64,000 nt of DNA from Phycomyces blakesleeanus NRRL 1555(-) (lineage: Eukaryota > Mucoromycota > Mucoromycetes > Mucorales > Phycomycetaceae), in assembly GCF_001638985.1 (NCBI RefSeq), contig NW_017265134.1, positions 2,385,732 through 2,449,731 of the forward strand. The letters run 5' to 3'. Within the stretch, counting starts at the first letter, position 1. The number at the start of each line of letters is the position of its first letter. The notes beneath the pieces are model-generated. The model saw only the letters and a program-made list of their open reading frames with translations. It did no database searches and had not been told where the DNA came from. Of the stretch, positions 1 through 13,400 are shown piece after piece. The position numbers and the translations under genes are program-made.

Positions 1-1245
1 GCTCATTGTCATTTCCCGATACACGCTTATCTACCCAGGCTTGGAAGAACCCATTCACAGTGTCAGGGCTGATATGTCCTAGTCCTGCTGTACCGGGCTA
101 TTGTTTTTTTTTTCGGTTTGTTTTGTTTGAGGAATAAAGAATGGTAACAATAACAATAAGAATAAGGACAAGGACATGGACATGGACCAGAGTCAAAGTT
201 GTACAAAGACTTCAAATGATTGACTTACCATGTTCCAATCGTTCGAATCCTGGTCCCAGAGAATAGTTCGCATTCCCATTTGCCATGCGATAGCTCTAAC
301 ACGATCATCAACGTCGCCGAAAGGAGGTCGCCAACATTTAGGTGTAATTCCGAGCACTTGTTTGATTGCCTTTTGGGTCCAATAGAATTGAGCAACAACC
401 TGTTCATTTGTGAGAGAAGTCATGTAGGGGTGGCTCCAGGTGTGAGAGCAGATTGTATGGCCATCGTTAAGTGCACGCTGAGCTGCTTCAGGAAAGGACA
501 CCACATTGGCACCAACAACTATGAATTTGCATTGATATTGTTGTACGCATATATTTAATTTTTTTTTAGCTTTTGGTTTTATTATTCTTGTTAAGCTTTA
601 TATCCCCCCCTCTTTTCCTTCCTTCTTCAAGAAAAATAAAAAAAAATTTGAAGGGAATTACTTACAGAATAAAGTTGCCTTTTGCTTATTGTACTTCACC
701 AGGGAATTGTAGAAGCGCGGCTGTTCCCATTCGCGGTCAGGATGGTCTCGGTCGAGAAGTTTAAATGGACCATCATCATAGTTGAGACCCCAATCGCCTG
801 CATTTGGACAGTAGTATATATCTTCAGGGAGATACTCCAATTTGGGTCTTTTGCAAATAGACGCAGACCACCAGCAGTATGGATCTGAAGCAATGTCGTA
901 TTGAGAAGTGTCAACCACCCAGTTAACAACCTCTCGAGGGTCTACCAGAGGAACATAGGTCCAGTCGATATAATTCATGGCATTCTGGACTTCTGGGTTA
1001 TCTGTCGAGGGTAGTTCACCGCGGGCAGGATATCCGGACAGATCAATGTCTGGTATGGGAGGCAGGTCTCCCCACTGGACATCTTCATCACGCGGGTATT
1101 CTAGAACAACACCTTGGGGTATTGGAATATCGGAGAGATACGCAGGAGATGCCTGGGCTGGCGAAGGTGCATTCGGGGAAGTACTATCCTGAGAGACAAC
1201 TGTAGATGTGAAGAGTACACATAGTGCTATAATATTAGACAGCAT
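1..1245 (-). CDS. Chitin deacetylase (polysaccharide deacetylase, CE4), 3' end off window
   Basis: Secreted enzyme that removes acetyl groups from chitin to give chitosan, a major Mucoromycota wall polymer. Exons on the minus strand are 1245-666, 518-229 and 97 to beyond base 1; the first two sum to 870 nt, so the third starts in phase 0. Residues 1-19 are a hydrophobic signal peptide. CE4 motifs are visible: NYDDGP at residues 155-160 (catalytic base and metal Asp), SHTWSH in exon 2 (metal His pair), RPPFGD, and the DQDSNDW motif. The region between signal peptide and catalytic domain is Pro/Ser/Asp-rich, as in fungal chitin deacetylases. Exon 3 continues with a PDTVNGFF segment and leaves the window, so the last CE4 motif and any GPI signal cannot be judged. 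The donors are GTAAG-type and the acceptors end in TAG. The family call is firm; the substrate comes from the family. Confidence 0.93.
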
Positions 1246-2681
1246 ATTGTACTAGTCACAGCTCGAGAATAATGTAGAAATAAAGAATATATATGTGGAG
1301 ATTAAGAAGATAAAACCAAGAACCAAAATAATTTTTTTTTAAAAAAAAAGAAGGGCAGAATAAAGAAAAAGAAATCTAGGGATTAAGGAAAACAAAAGAC
1401 AAAAAAACGTAAAAGAAGTCGAGGTTTCATTCATTTATTCGACATCTCTATTTATTTATTTGCTTATTTTTTTATTTTATTTTTATTTTATTTTTCTACT
1501 TTCATTCAATAATTAAATATTAAAATTTGGGTGTGTTTTTGGCTAGCTATGGCCCGATATGTGCAGCCTTTTTATTTAATTTTCATATTCATTTTCATTT
1601 TCATTTTTAATGATGATTATAAGTATTATTATATTAGATAGGGTAATTTCTACATATAATTGTTTGTTTCATCTGGTTGACTTGATACTTTATGAGTTTC
1701 CTTGTGTTTTCATTCCATCACAAAAAAAAACCCCATTAAATACATGCGCATATATATTATCTCCTTCGATTTAGCTTGGTTCAGTCCAATTCGATTCAAT
1801 TCGATTCAATTCAATGCAATTCATTTCAATGCAACTCGTTTCAATGTAACTCATTTCAATTTAATGATCAATATTCAGAACAAGGTATTCCTTTCAATAT
1901 GTCTCATGTAGTACTATTTATTATAATCATAATCATAATTATAATTATAATAAAAACGTAAATTATAATGGCAATAAATCAAAAATAAAGGAGATTAACC
2001 ATGTTAGGAGTACAACTTTGTGTGAAAAATATTAAGAAAGAATAAAGGACTTTTGATCAACGCGGATTTAAGCTTTAAGAGGCTAAAATAGAACAAGAAG
2101 ACTTTCTTTGATAAAGAAAAGGAGAGTTATAATATTGATCATAATATCTATAGCAATAATCAAGTCTCGACTACAAATTATTTATCCACGCCAAATAAAA
2201 ATAATTGTTTGTAATTTACACCGGTTGTGAATCTCAAAGACACACAATTTGTTGAAAATGTCTCTATGGTTTTTACCGAGTATCATTTTTAATCAACCAA
2301 TAAATAAATACACAATGGATAAAATGATAATAATATAAAGGCAACCGATTTATATATCCACAGCTCATATATTGTATCTAATCAAAGAATATATATATAT
2401 ATATATATATATACTTCTTCTACTTTATCTTCTTCTTCCGCTATGTCTTGTTGTTTAATATACAGATTTCAAAACAAGTTCATAATAGAATATCCCAATG
2501 TCTTCCTTTCATTTCTTTTGCTATTTTTATATATATATATATGGGTGTAATTGTGTAATTGTGTTTTTGAGTTATGATTATAAAAAAAAAGAATGTAAAA
2601 TTGATAATTTAATGTGGTGGATGAACTTTTGCGCTTTTTTTCCCCTCTCTCTCAAATTTGTTTATAGTCTTGCAGTTTTCT
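1246..2681. other. Intergenic region with CAATTCGATT-like short repeats
   Basis: This AT-rich spacer lies between the start of the chitin deacetylase gene and the end of RPA2, so it holds the deacetylase promoter and the RPA2 3' flank. About 1785-1870 is a degenerate tandem of ten-base units related to CAATTCGATT and CAATTCATTT. A flush T-run/A-run lies near 1331-1349 and a TA dinucleotide tract near 2391-2413. I see no conserved coding sequence or RNA gene. Confidence 0.6.
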
Positions 2682-5600
2682 TTACTTTTTGTAATCTTCG
2701 GCTCCTGGTGCAATACCCAGTGTGAGGCGGATACCCATACTCATGAGTTCAGTAGTGAGGTATCTAAATACATAAGGAATTGCGACAAGATCAATGCCCT
2801 TTGATGTACCACAGCTTCGGCATTCGTAGTGCTGCTTCGATGAAAGTGAAGAAGCGACCTTTGTAGAAATGGGAGAAACGATCGAACCGCACAATCTGCA
2901 GACATGAGCCTACAAATAAAATAAAATAAAAGAAAATAAAATAGTTGAGTGAATTTAGATCAAGAAATTAATTTACCTCCCCCCTCTCCCTCTCATAAAA
3001 GAAAGCATTAAAATATCTTGACACTTACTCTTGAATAATCGGAACAGTTCATCAAACGATCCTGAAGCAAGAAACTTGTACCGTGTGCCAATAAAGAATC
3101 ACGCTCCATCTCACCGAAACGAATACCACCTGCACGCTTACGACCCTTGACGGGCTGCATAGTCAAATTGTGCACAGGACCCGTTGTACGCACTTGGAAC
3201 TTATCGTTAACCATGTGTCTGAGACGTTGGTAGTAGACAACCTTAATGACCAATACACATTAATATTCATATAAATACGTATATGTAATCATCTTTTTGA
3301 ATTAAATAAAAAGGAGAAAAAAATGTATATAACTTACACCAATGTAGATATCCATCTTCAATTCTTCACCAGTAATACCAGAGTACATGGCTTCATTACC
3401 GTGATAATTGTAACCTGCAGCAATAAGCTGTTCACCAAAGTAATCTGCTGCGGTGTACTTTTCATTGAACCTAAAAAAAGAAGTTTAAACATTATCAATT
3501 TTTTTGAACAAAAGAAAATCATCACAATCACCACAATCTCATAACATTATCTCTCTCTCTTTCTTGGATACTTACTTGAATGGTGTGCTGTCTTGTGCAA
3601 TACCGTGAAGAGCACCAGCCTTGGCTGCCATACTCTCGACAAACATACCAATTGTCATACGGGAGGGGAAAGCGTGAGGGTTAATGATGATATCTGGCTG
3701 CATACCACTCTCTGTGAAAGGCATGTCGACAGCGGGCCACTTTTGAGAGCAGACACCCTTTTGTCCGTGACGAGATGAAAACTTATCACCAATAACTGGG
3801 GAACGAGTGATACGAAGCTTGATGTGAATCTTCTGGAGGGGAGATGTACCAGAGTCATCACCCAACAGACGAACTTCATCAACGTACGCATCTTCAGGTC
3901 CCTTCCACTTCTTGATCACCGAACGGCCAGTAGACTCGTCAATGTAAGAGCAGAGAGGATCATCAGCCTCCAAGTGGGCACCGATGTGAGGCAGACCATC
4001 ATCACCGATCTTGCCCATGAACTTCTTGCGCTTAGTGGGATCGAGTCCAAAGTGATAGGAAATAGGTTCACCGTGTGTACGGTATTCTGAAAGATCGATA
4101 ATCTCAGACTTGTAGACAGTACCGTAACCGAAACCACGTTCGTGAGCAGACTTGTTCAAAATCATAGCATCCTCCATATCGTAACCAGTGTAAGAAATAA
4201 CAGCGACAATGGCATTAGCACCGTTAGGGAAATTGTCAAAACCGTATTCATTGTGAAGTGCGGGGCGAACAATAGGTGTCTGACCGGTCTGAATACGATA
4301 CAGCTTGTTATCGGTACGTCGGTTGATTACAGCAGAGGGAGTACCCATAGTTTGTTTACCCATCTAAGTTTTTTTTAAAAAGAAAAAGTATAAATTATCA
4401 TTTGTTTAATTCCCCCCTTTTCTTCCCTTCTCTTATTTTTTTTTTTTAACTTGTACTTTTGATGTTAATATGATTTCCCCGGAAACCATAGTAACAGAGA
4501 AGAGAAATTACCTGACATTGGTACATGTTACGGGGAGACTGGTTAAAGTCTGAGAAGGGAGTCATGTTTGCAATGATACTGAAGATGTTGGTGGGGGCGA
4601 ACTCTTGGTAGGCAGTGACATTGGGCACAACTTCATCATCCATACAAGCGATATCCATGTAAACCTGTTCAAAGGTACCGATCATATCGGTCTTTCCGTT
4701 GGCCAAGAACTTGACGGGACGCATCATACGAGCAGGTGTAGAGAAGATGTACAAACCAGGGTATTCACCACCATAAGACACAGGTACAGAAGCAATTTCG
4801 ATATCGAGAGGAACACCCTTTTCACCATTGACTCTAAGAACCTTGAGTCTGGTGGCAATCTTCTCTGCAGACTTGGGTGTACACCAACCGATGATACAAC
4901 CATCGAGCATCACAGCCACATCTCCAGGACGGTTGATAGAATGCAACACAGCCTGAGACACACCGAGGGTAGCCAAAAGAGGGGGAAGTTTATCGACAGA
5001 CAAAGGTTCGTTGACGACCTTGCACTTGTGAGCCAAATGGTTCAAAAGACCACAAGGAGAACCATCGGGAGTGTGTACAGGGCAGAGGAAACCCCAACCT
5101 TCGGGAAGCAACTTACGAACAGTGGTTGTCTTGAGTTCGGCGAAGAAAGCACCACGATGGATACAGCGGAAATGTGAGATGTAACGGTAGAAGTTAAGTT
5201 TCTCGGCAACAAGAGTGTAACCAGTAGCCTAATACGAATTTGAATATGAATATAAAGAATATCACGGAAATTAGTATATTTGTCATTTTTACACTTTATA
5301 TATAATTACCTGCTGCAAATCCAAACCAGTCTTACTGACAAGGTTACCAGTAGCCATAAAGTAAGACAGCTTGGAACCGACATCCGAGGGTGTCTTGCGG
5401 CAGGCAGTTGAGATGTACTTGTCTAGAATACTGCGTCAAACCTCATGTTTCCCTTTCCTCCATCTTTTTCTTTTTCTCTATCCTTCATTCATTCTTTCTT
5501 TCTTTGGAATCTTTTTCTGGATCACTTACTGTTGAAAAAGTCTACTTTAGCAGGGAACATGCGAATTTCGTTACGAATCTGCTGCTTAATGCCCGTGAGC

Positions 5601-6935
5601 CAGTCACCAATTTTCTCTTTGAGGATCATGTTAAACAAATGACCACCCAAAAGAACTTCCTGATGTTGAGGGGCATCTGGGTTGTCCTGGCAACATTCAC
5701 CAGAAACAAGAGAGTAAAGTTTACGAATCATGAAACTATAAAAAAAAAGCATAATATCACAATTAACAAGCTTGTTCTTGATATCTGCACACACAATCCT
5801 TTTCCGTCCCATTTTTATATGTATATATCCTTTTCTTCTTCTGCCTGATATCTTACATAAGCAAGTTGAATTTGTCTCTGTTGTTGTCGAGATGAACGAG
5901 GACAATCTTCTTAAGCAAAGCCTCACCAACTTCACGGTCGGTCAAGTCGTCATCGAGGCCCATGATAATTCTGAACTTCTCACCCAAGTACTTGAGACAG
6001 TCGTTGCGTGTGTAGAGAGGGTAGATCTTGAATGATCTCAGTAAAAGTTCAATACGATCAGTCAAGAAAGTGTTCTTGATATCGCCCTGACAGAGAGCAT
6101 CGAATATTTCCTTGTCTGAAGTATCCACCAAAGCCTTGAGAATCAGGACTACAGGAACCATGTATTCCTGCTTACGCCAGGCGAAACGCAGCATACTGTT
6201 GCCGTCGTTGAGGTAGTGAACAGTATTGGTCTGTGTGGTCTGATCACGTCTAGCACATCTAATGGCACAACCATAGGAAGAGTAAGCAGAACCACGATTC
6301 TGGAAAGAGTTACGGATAATGGCAGTAACGTGGTTGCGGCGAGGGACAATCAAGAGACGGATCAACTTTTCGATACCGTTCACAACAAAGTAACCACCCA
6401 TCTCCTCAGACTCTTCCATGCTCTCCACAAGTTGCTTAGAGTACATTTTGTACAGGTTACAGCGGTTAGAACGAACCATGATCGGGACCTGTCCGAGACC
6501 AAAGGACTCGGAAGATACAGGACCATCGTTTACTCTCCAGCAGAGCTTGACAGAAAGCTTTCCACGGTAGGTCACCAATCTTTCTCTAGATTCGGTGGGG
6601 AGAACTGTGCGCCTCTTTGAAAGCATATCGTTCTCGTTGACCATGGGTTTGTGAATCTTGGGATCTTCGATCCAGTAGGTGAGCTTGTTACCAAGAATCT
6701 GACCAGATTCAGTTACATTGGTATCGTTCTGACTGTTGTCGAAAACAGACATTTTTCCAATGTCTTTGACAGCATAATCAAGCAAACCTTCCTCAGAGTC
6801 ACCAAATTTGGTGATGCTGTTGAAGGAATCCAAGTGTGGTGCGACAACCTCTTGCAAGATCGGAACACCGTAGGAATCTTCTGAGGGGTTGCGGAAGAGA
6901 CGTTCGCGCTCGAGGGTGTTGAACGATGCCGCCAT
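2682..6935 (-). CDS. RPA2: DNA-directed RNA polymerase I second-largest subunit (A135/RPA2)
   Basis: Beta-like subunit of nucleolar Pol I, which transcribes rDNA. Exons: 6935-5857, 5735-5526, 5430-5310, 5228-4512, 4363-3576, 3470-3338, 3241-3029, 2909-2682; 1162 aa, near the roughly 1200 usual for A135. The N-terminus ([26 protein letters not shown]) and [22 protein letters not shown] match the Pol I subunit rather than RPB2 or RPC2. [13 protein letters not shown] lies near residues 770-782, and the hallmark [12 protein letters not shown] near 901-912. The last exon carries the C-terminal four-Cys zinc ribbon (CRLC...CRSC). At the end of exon 2 the strong donor GTAAGT at 5529 breaks the frame; using GTGATC four bases later (5525) restores it, so I chose 5526 as the exon end. 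All other junctions are canonical. Not in any operon; the upstream 3.5 kb is gene-poor. Confidence 0.95.
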
Positions 6936-7182
6936 TATTTCGTAGGTTGCTGTAGAAAGGTCTGGGGGTGGGCGAAACAGCCTTAGAGTGCTTAATCCAA
7001 GTCTTGCTGACAGGTAAGGTGAGGTTTAAAAAAAAGAAAAAGTAAAAAAACGTGACCACTATTTCAAGGAGTCACGAATTGAACAAATATCTTTTTTTTT
7101 AAAAAAAAGAAAGAAAGTGGGTAGGGAACGTTTTTTATATATATTTATTATTAATAAATTGAAAGATGCCAGGGCTTCTTCT

Positions 7183-7213
<31 letters not shown>

Positions 7214-8160
7214 TCAAGCTTGTATAATCGAATGGAAGAACGAGAAAAGAATACAGTGGAATACTGAAGGGACTTAATAGTTTTTCTTTAATACTTGAGT
7301 TGTGATATATAATTCAATATTTAACCGAAATAAATCAATATAGAAAAAAGAAACTGGTAAAGTGTTTTCTTAACTCTAATTTGCTTTTCTTCTTCTATAG
7401 ACATATGTAGATACATAATCCTACAGCTGTCAATTTTTTATTTGTATCTATGAGAATAGCTTTGTTAGATATTAGATATATATATATATAATATAGCAGT
7501 AGGCTGTGTACTTGAAGCTTAAGTAAATATATATATTCACAAATAAGATCAGTAGCCGTCCTGTAATATTGGATAGTTATGATAAAGTATAAATAAAGGC
7601 TACATATTAACTCGCAAAATTCAAACATTCAACCTTGGAATTATACGCTTGAATGTCAAAATTCTCTCTCTTTATTTATTCTTATTAAGACTCTTTTTAG
7701 CCAATCAAATTTTATATTAAACCATAGTTCTATAAAAAAAAGGCATTTAACGATGGTGAAACCCCCTAGTGTTTTTTTTTTTTAAAAAATATGTATAAGT
7801 AAAAAGGGTTTGTTTGGTTGTATTGATCTACTCAATACTGTAGTTCTTAAAGGAAAAGAAGCATGAAAGAAAAAAAAAATTAAAATTAAAATGTCGTCCT
7901 TCTCTTTCAGGTAGACTATATGAATAGTATCTGTTTGTGTGTGTATGTCTGTGTGTCTGCGTGTTTACACCGAATACAAAACCCAACCATGAATGTCTAT
8001 CATTGATAACATTTTGGCTTGTGTTTTATTACTTTGTTTTGTTTTGTTTTGTGGTGTATAAACATTCCGTAGCCATCTGATAATGTTAATCTGATAAGCG
8101 TATTGGATTTACACCAAATGGAGCTTTATATATATATATATAGTCATTTCATAAAGTAAA

Positions 8161-9006
8161 GTCGCTGATTTAGTTTCACTCGCCCTCTACGAGATTTTCG
8201 CGCATAGCCAACGGTTTTACAACTCGTTAACGTGAACTCCATAAAATGATTGCCAATCGCTCAAGGATTTCCGATAGTAAGGCTTCAAAACCCACAGGTT
8301 GTGGCCACGGGGGCCACCAGAACGGGAACTTGGTCCAAATCCGCCATCGGCGCTGATCCGTTATTCCACAGTGGATAGCGAAATCGCATGAGGGCGAAAA
8401 TAGTTGGTTAAAATGGAATGCAAAACCGTGCTACCGACAAGCTCTTGGGTATAAAGCTCAAAATTTGCTAGTTTCCCAAATGAAAGTGTCATTTTGAGAA
8501 CATGCAGCGCTGGCTCTTTATAAAATGGAACATGCTGTTTTTGATAGGTTCTTTCGCGATTTGGTTGCGGATATTCTTATTTTTCTTCTTCAGCCATGTC
8601 ATCATACTTTATGTATGTGAATTGATCCATTTTCTGTACAGCTTTGCTCATAATGATGGGGCTTCGTGGTCCAAGATCTGCATGATGACAAGCTACCATT
8701 GCTAGTGTCGATGATTCCAGTGCCTGTTTGGCCAATGGTCGATTCTTAATTAAAGGCCACATGCTAAAGACACAACAGCTCGCTTGGCCTTTCGTAAGCA
8801 TAAAGTCTGTTGAAATTGACCAATGTCAAACAAGAATGCGATGAAACAAAAAAAAAGATAGTAATCCTAGGCAGAAAATATTTCCTGGTGGGGGAAACGT
8901 TTTCTAATGGCAGACAACATTTTGATTCTTCCGGACCATAAGTTATGGCCATTTTGAATTGATCTTTGCATGACGATTCTATATATTTGGAGGAAATGAT
9001 AACCAA
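8161..9006 (-). pseudogene. Degenerate coding-like segment, possibly a decayed transposable element
   Basis: This stretch is less AT-rich than its surroundings. On the minus strand it has two open stretches (9006-8764 and 8801-8577) in different frames, then about 300 bases (8520-8220) that read well except for isolated stops. There are no splice sites that join them, so it looks like a decayed gene. I do not recognise the family; no catalytic motif of a transposase, reverse transcriptase or integrase can be seen. Its neighbourhood (a MITE 0.5 kb away) makes a mobile-element origin plausible, but this is inference. Confidence 0.3.
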
Positions 9007-9514
9007 AAGTGTATCATTTTTTATTTTTTATTTCATTTTACCTTTTTTGCCTTTCTTGAGAAAGTGGGTTCTTCAGCCTTTGCTTCTGGCGTGACTATTT
9101 GGTAACTTCAGTTGATGCTTTCATATTGGTTCTGGGTTTTTCAATAACAAGCATTGGGTTCTTTTCTGGTGATATGTATGTGTGAAAGAAAGGGAAAGAC
9201 ATCATGTGCGTAAGAATGTCAATAAATAGTAAAAGATCAAACAAGATTGTATCACGCTTTAATGACAACAACTCCTTATAGCCTTCTGCATAACTGGGTA
9301 TTGATATAATGTATTTGTGACTAATTTTCTTAATAGCCAAGTCTAAATCTAGGGCACAAATAGTTATTTTGATACGAATATATTGTATTCTTCAGGACAC
9401 GCCATTTTACCTTGAAGAATCAGAGAGGCACCATGCCCCGGATAGGTACTGTATTTTTACTAATTAGCCTGGTTAGATATAAGTGTCGTGTCCCATCAGA
9501 AAATAATCTCTATA

Positions 9515-9930
9515 TAGGGGTCATCATTATTGAATAATCGGCAAAGTTAGGCAAAAAGGTGAAGTTTTCACCTAACCAATCAGACTCATTTGCGAATGAT
9601 GGCCTAAAAACATACAAAGATTAAATTTCGGTGAACTTTTATATAAAATGATACGGAATACTGTATCATATTAGCTACATTAGTAGTATATCAGTACGAT
9701 GCTATAAAATATAATAAATGCTAATAATATTAGTACTTTTATTGATAACATTGGTAAAAAGAAGCCGTATATATCATTGTTATGATATAAGCCAATCACA
9801 GCGACGTATTCTTATATCTCTTCAACTTCACCCTTTCAAAAAGGTATTATTTTCGTTACCTAATCATAATATCCTAAAAACCATCGCCTTTTGTCTAATC
9901 CCGATGATTATTCACGAATGATGACCCCTA
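9515..9930. mobile_element. Non-autonomous terminal-inverted-repeat element (MITE), about 415 bp
   Basis: The left end reads TAGGGGTCATCATT and the right end is its inverse, AATGATGACCCCTA. The match continues imperfectly inwards for about 40-50 bases (TGAATAATC, then GGTGAAGTTTTCACC on the left against a GGCGATGGTTTTT-like segment on the right). The ends lie in TATA/TAATA flanks, so a TA target duplication overlapping the termini is possible, as expected for Tc1/mariner-like or IS630-like elements. The interior (about 330 bp) is AT-rich and has no meaningful ORF. A small hairpin (AGGTGAAGTTTTCACCT) lies just inside the left end. Inverted-repeat ends are seen directly; the superfamily is inferred. 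Confidence 0.6.
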
Positions 9931-10435
9931 ATAATATATTATTTATTACAAAATGAACATATGAATTACTATTGTTATTCATTCGCATAAAGGTAGCTTC
10001 GATTCTTCTTTCGAAAGCTGGTCTTCAAGTACACTACTTTTCATGAGCTTGAAATAAAATATAAAATCCTCCCGGGTGCCTTTATTTAAATAAATTGGCC
10101 TGTCTCATAGAAACATTGGCTGTATTTTTCTTTGCAATGATTATTAAAACACGACGTTTTTTGTCTCTCAGGTACAATGTCGACGCCGATGTCATTCTAT
10201 ATTCGTGACGGCCAGGTGACGTATCAAGAGAGTGCAAGTCATACATATTCTTTAATGAAAAGTCAAGTATATTACATATATATATATTTAAAAGAGAGAG
10301 AAAGAAAAAAGAAGAAAAAAGAATAACCCAAAAGAAGAAGAGAACACAGTTTGAAACACACAATATTATTATTATATTTTTAATAATAATAAAAATAATT
10401 AAAGTAATAATAATAATAATTAAAGACGTATCGTC

Positions 10436-13400
10436 ATGGCCAGTTCATCTGTCGAAAAAGACCTCGAAAGACTTGAGAACCTTCAAGTGGGCGATCCACC
10501 CGAAACAGAATCGCAACCAACTACTTCATGGCCTGTCCGACAAGAACCCCGTCCGGATGATCATCCATGGCACAACAGTGGCATCTCTTCTAGTTCTCAT
10601 GCTAAACAAAGACGCAGGTACGAACAGTAAAGAAGCCAACACTATACATGCATATATACATGTACATGTATGCATGTGTGTGTAGAATTTAATTACAATG
10701 AAAATATAAAGAAGAAGAAAAAGTATATATATATTTATTTCTGTTTTGTATTGATAGCCTGGCAACCAACAACCAAAACGTAGGAATATGCAACACTCAC
10801 ATTCGCCCCACAGAAGATATATTCAATGCCAACGATCCTCGTATCAAAGAGGTAGACCTCTATTTCTCTTGTTCCAGATATTTGCGTTGAAGGAAAGGGG
10901 GTGGGGTGAGAAAAGGAACAAAAAATACAAAAAAAACAGAATCATGGATTTGCTGATGAAAATATCCCCCAAAAATTACACCACTACAACTATCATATCT
11001 CTATATCTTTCTCGATCTCGATCTCGATATGTATATATAAAGGATATTAACAGTATCATCATGCAATACCTCTCCGACGAAGGCTACTATGCATCTCAAG
11101 CTGTATTGTATGACGAAACTAATGTCAAATGGAAAGAGAGAGAAGAGCGGACAATTGAAGCCAAAAGACTCAAAAAGGCTATTCTTGGTATGTTGATTTA
11201 ATGTGGTTGTATAAAATGAAAAGTGAAATATGAAAGTCTATATATACGCGGAGGTGTGTTTGAGTACAGAGTATAATAATGACCTTTATTTTATTTTATT
11301 TTCGTTTTCTTTTTGAAAATATTCAAGATGGTGATTGGCAAGAGGTCGAGAAATTGTGTACAAAACCTTTGGTGAAGAATCACCGCTCGTTTCTGTACTC
11401 AGTCTACAAACTACAATACTTGGAATATATTGAAAAACGAGAAATCCAAAAGGTAAAATCAAATAGAGATATATATATATAAACAATTGGTTGAATACTT
11501 GAATAAATATCTGTACTTTTCTTTTCTTTAGGCATTCACGTTTCTCAACAAAAGGTTAAAGCCACTTGAACATCTTCAGACAAATCCAAATGAATTCAAA
11601 GACTTGTGTTATCTTTTGACAGCCAAATCAATTCATGAGGCACAGAGTTTTAAGAATTGGGAAGGAATTATGGCAGCAAGGTAAATTAGACATTATTGAT
11701 AGCAGCATGAATATGGATCTGGTTGTGGTTATTATATTACAAAATGGTAACAAAAATTAATGATAATTTTATATATATATCTGTTGCTTTCTTATTATTA
11801 TTTTTTGGTGAATGGATCCCTTTAGAGAGAATCTAGCAGATCAACTTCAAAACATGTTAGACTTTGAGACAGCCGATAGGACAGGTAACTTTTACGCACA
11901 CAAATACCCAAATAGTCTCATAGACACACAAACACAAACGAACACACAAATACATATAAAAATAATAAATAATATATATATAAAAGAATACATATGTATT
12001 GTTGTGAAAGGAACCCTGTTTTTTCCCCTTCTTTACTTGACTTTTTATGAACATAATTGTGGTTGTGGTCGTTGTTGGTTAGAAAGAAGAAGACCAAATA
12101 TATATATACAATATAAAGTAAAGAAGAGAAATAAAATAAAAGTAAAAGTAAAACAAAATAAAATAAACCAAATTGTGTGTACATCTTTTTTTTTGTTGGT
12201 CTGTAGGCAACCGATACACACCACCCGATCGACTGTTGACTATGTTGCGTCAAGCTGTTGCTTATCAAATTGAATTTTCCCGTTATCATCCTAAAATTGC
12301 GCCTGCTGTAAACTCGTAAGTAGAGAGAAGAAGAAAAAATATGTGTACTTTATTACCTATTGATTTTAGTATATATATATATATATGCAAACATGAACAC
12401 AATAAAAAATAAAGCTAATTATTATTATTATTTTTGGTTGATTTTGTGACATAAAGTTTACTTGAAGACTATACCAGTTTTGTTATTCCTAATGCCGTCG
12501 GTGCTAACTGTATTGGCCATCAAGGCAACGTCAAGTGTGTGGAATTCATAGGTGAAGATGGAAAACAAATAGTTTCTGGGTCAAGGTAAATCAAAGAAAG
12601 AGAGGTGATGAAGACATTGGAAAATTGGTTTAAACGAGGGTATATTGTATTATGTAAATTCATAAGATAGTAATAATTACATATAACAGTGATAATACAT
12701 TGCGTATTTGGGAAACAGAGACAGGCGAATGTTTAGATATAATGGACGGGCACAGATCAAGAATTTGGGATATTTCAAGTACTCGTCTTGGAGACTTTGT
12801 GGCCAGTGCTAGTGGAGACTCGACTATTAAGGTGAGTTGGAAATAAGAAGATAAAATTGGATGAATGTTACACATAAACATGTATAAATCATTTTCTGAC
12901 CATATAGTTTGTATTTATAGATTTGGAGTGTAAAGAATGCAAAGGCGAGCTGTACAAACACATTGACGGGACATGCAGGCGATGTCTACTCAGTCAAATA
13001 TCATCCTAACGAGGTATGTTTTTCTTTATTATTCTTTAATAATATTATATCTATGGCTCCGTCAGTAATACTAGTATCAATGGTATTGATAATACCTTTA
13101 TATATATATATTTATAAAATAGAATCACTTGGTTACTGGTGGTTATGACAAGACAGTCAGATTGTATGATGTCGTGACAGGTGCTACAATAAAGAGCTTC
13201 TTGGGTCACCAACTTGCAGTCACAAAGACAATCTTCAATCCACTCGGCAACTTGGTAATCAGTGGCTCAAAAGACAATACAATCAAGTTTTGGGATATTG
13301 TGTCTGGGCTGTGTATTCGTACGATCTCATCCCATCTGGGTGAAGTCACGTCAGTAGAGATGAATTCGAGTGGCACTCTTCTGTTGAGTAGCTCAAAAGA

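Larger units (their letters stand above)
6936..10435. other. Gene-poor spacer between divergent RPA2 and WD40 gene
   Basis: This spacer contains the promoters of RPA2 (left) and the WD40 gene (right). It holds TA tracts (about 7183-7210, 7481-7491, 8129-8141), T-run/A-run dyads near 7092-7109 and 7772-7789, a GTTTT repeat near 8033-8051, a degenerate segment (8161-9006) and a terminal-inverted-repeat element (9515-9930), the last two listed separately. Nothing else in it looks coding. Confidence 0.6.
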
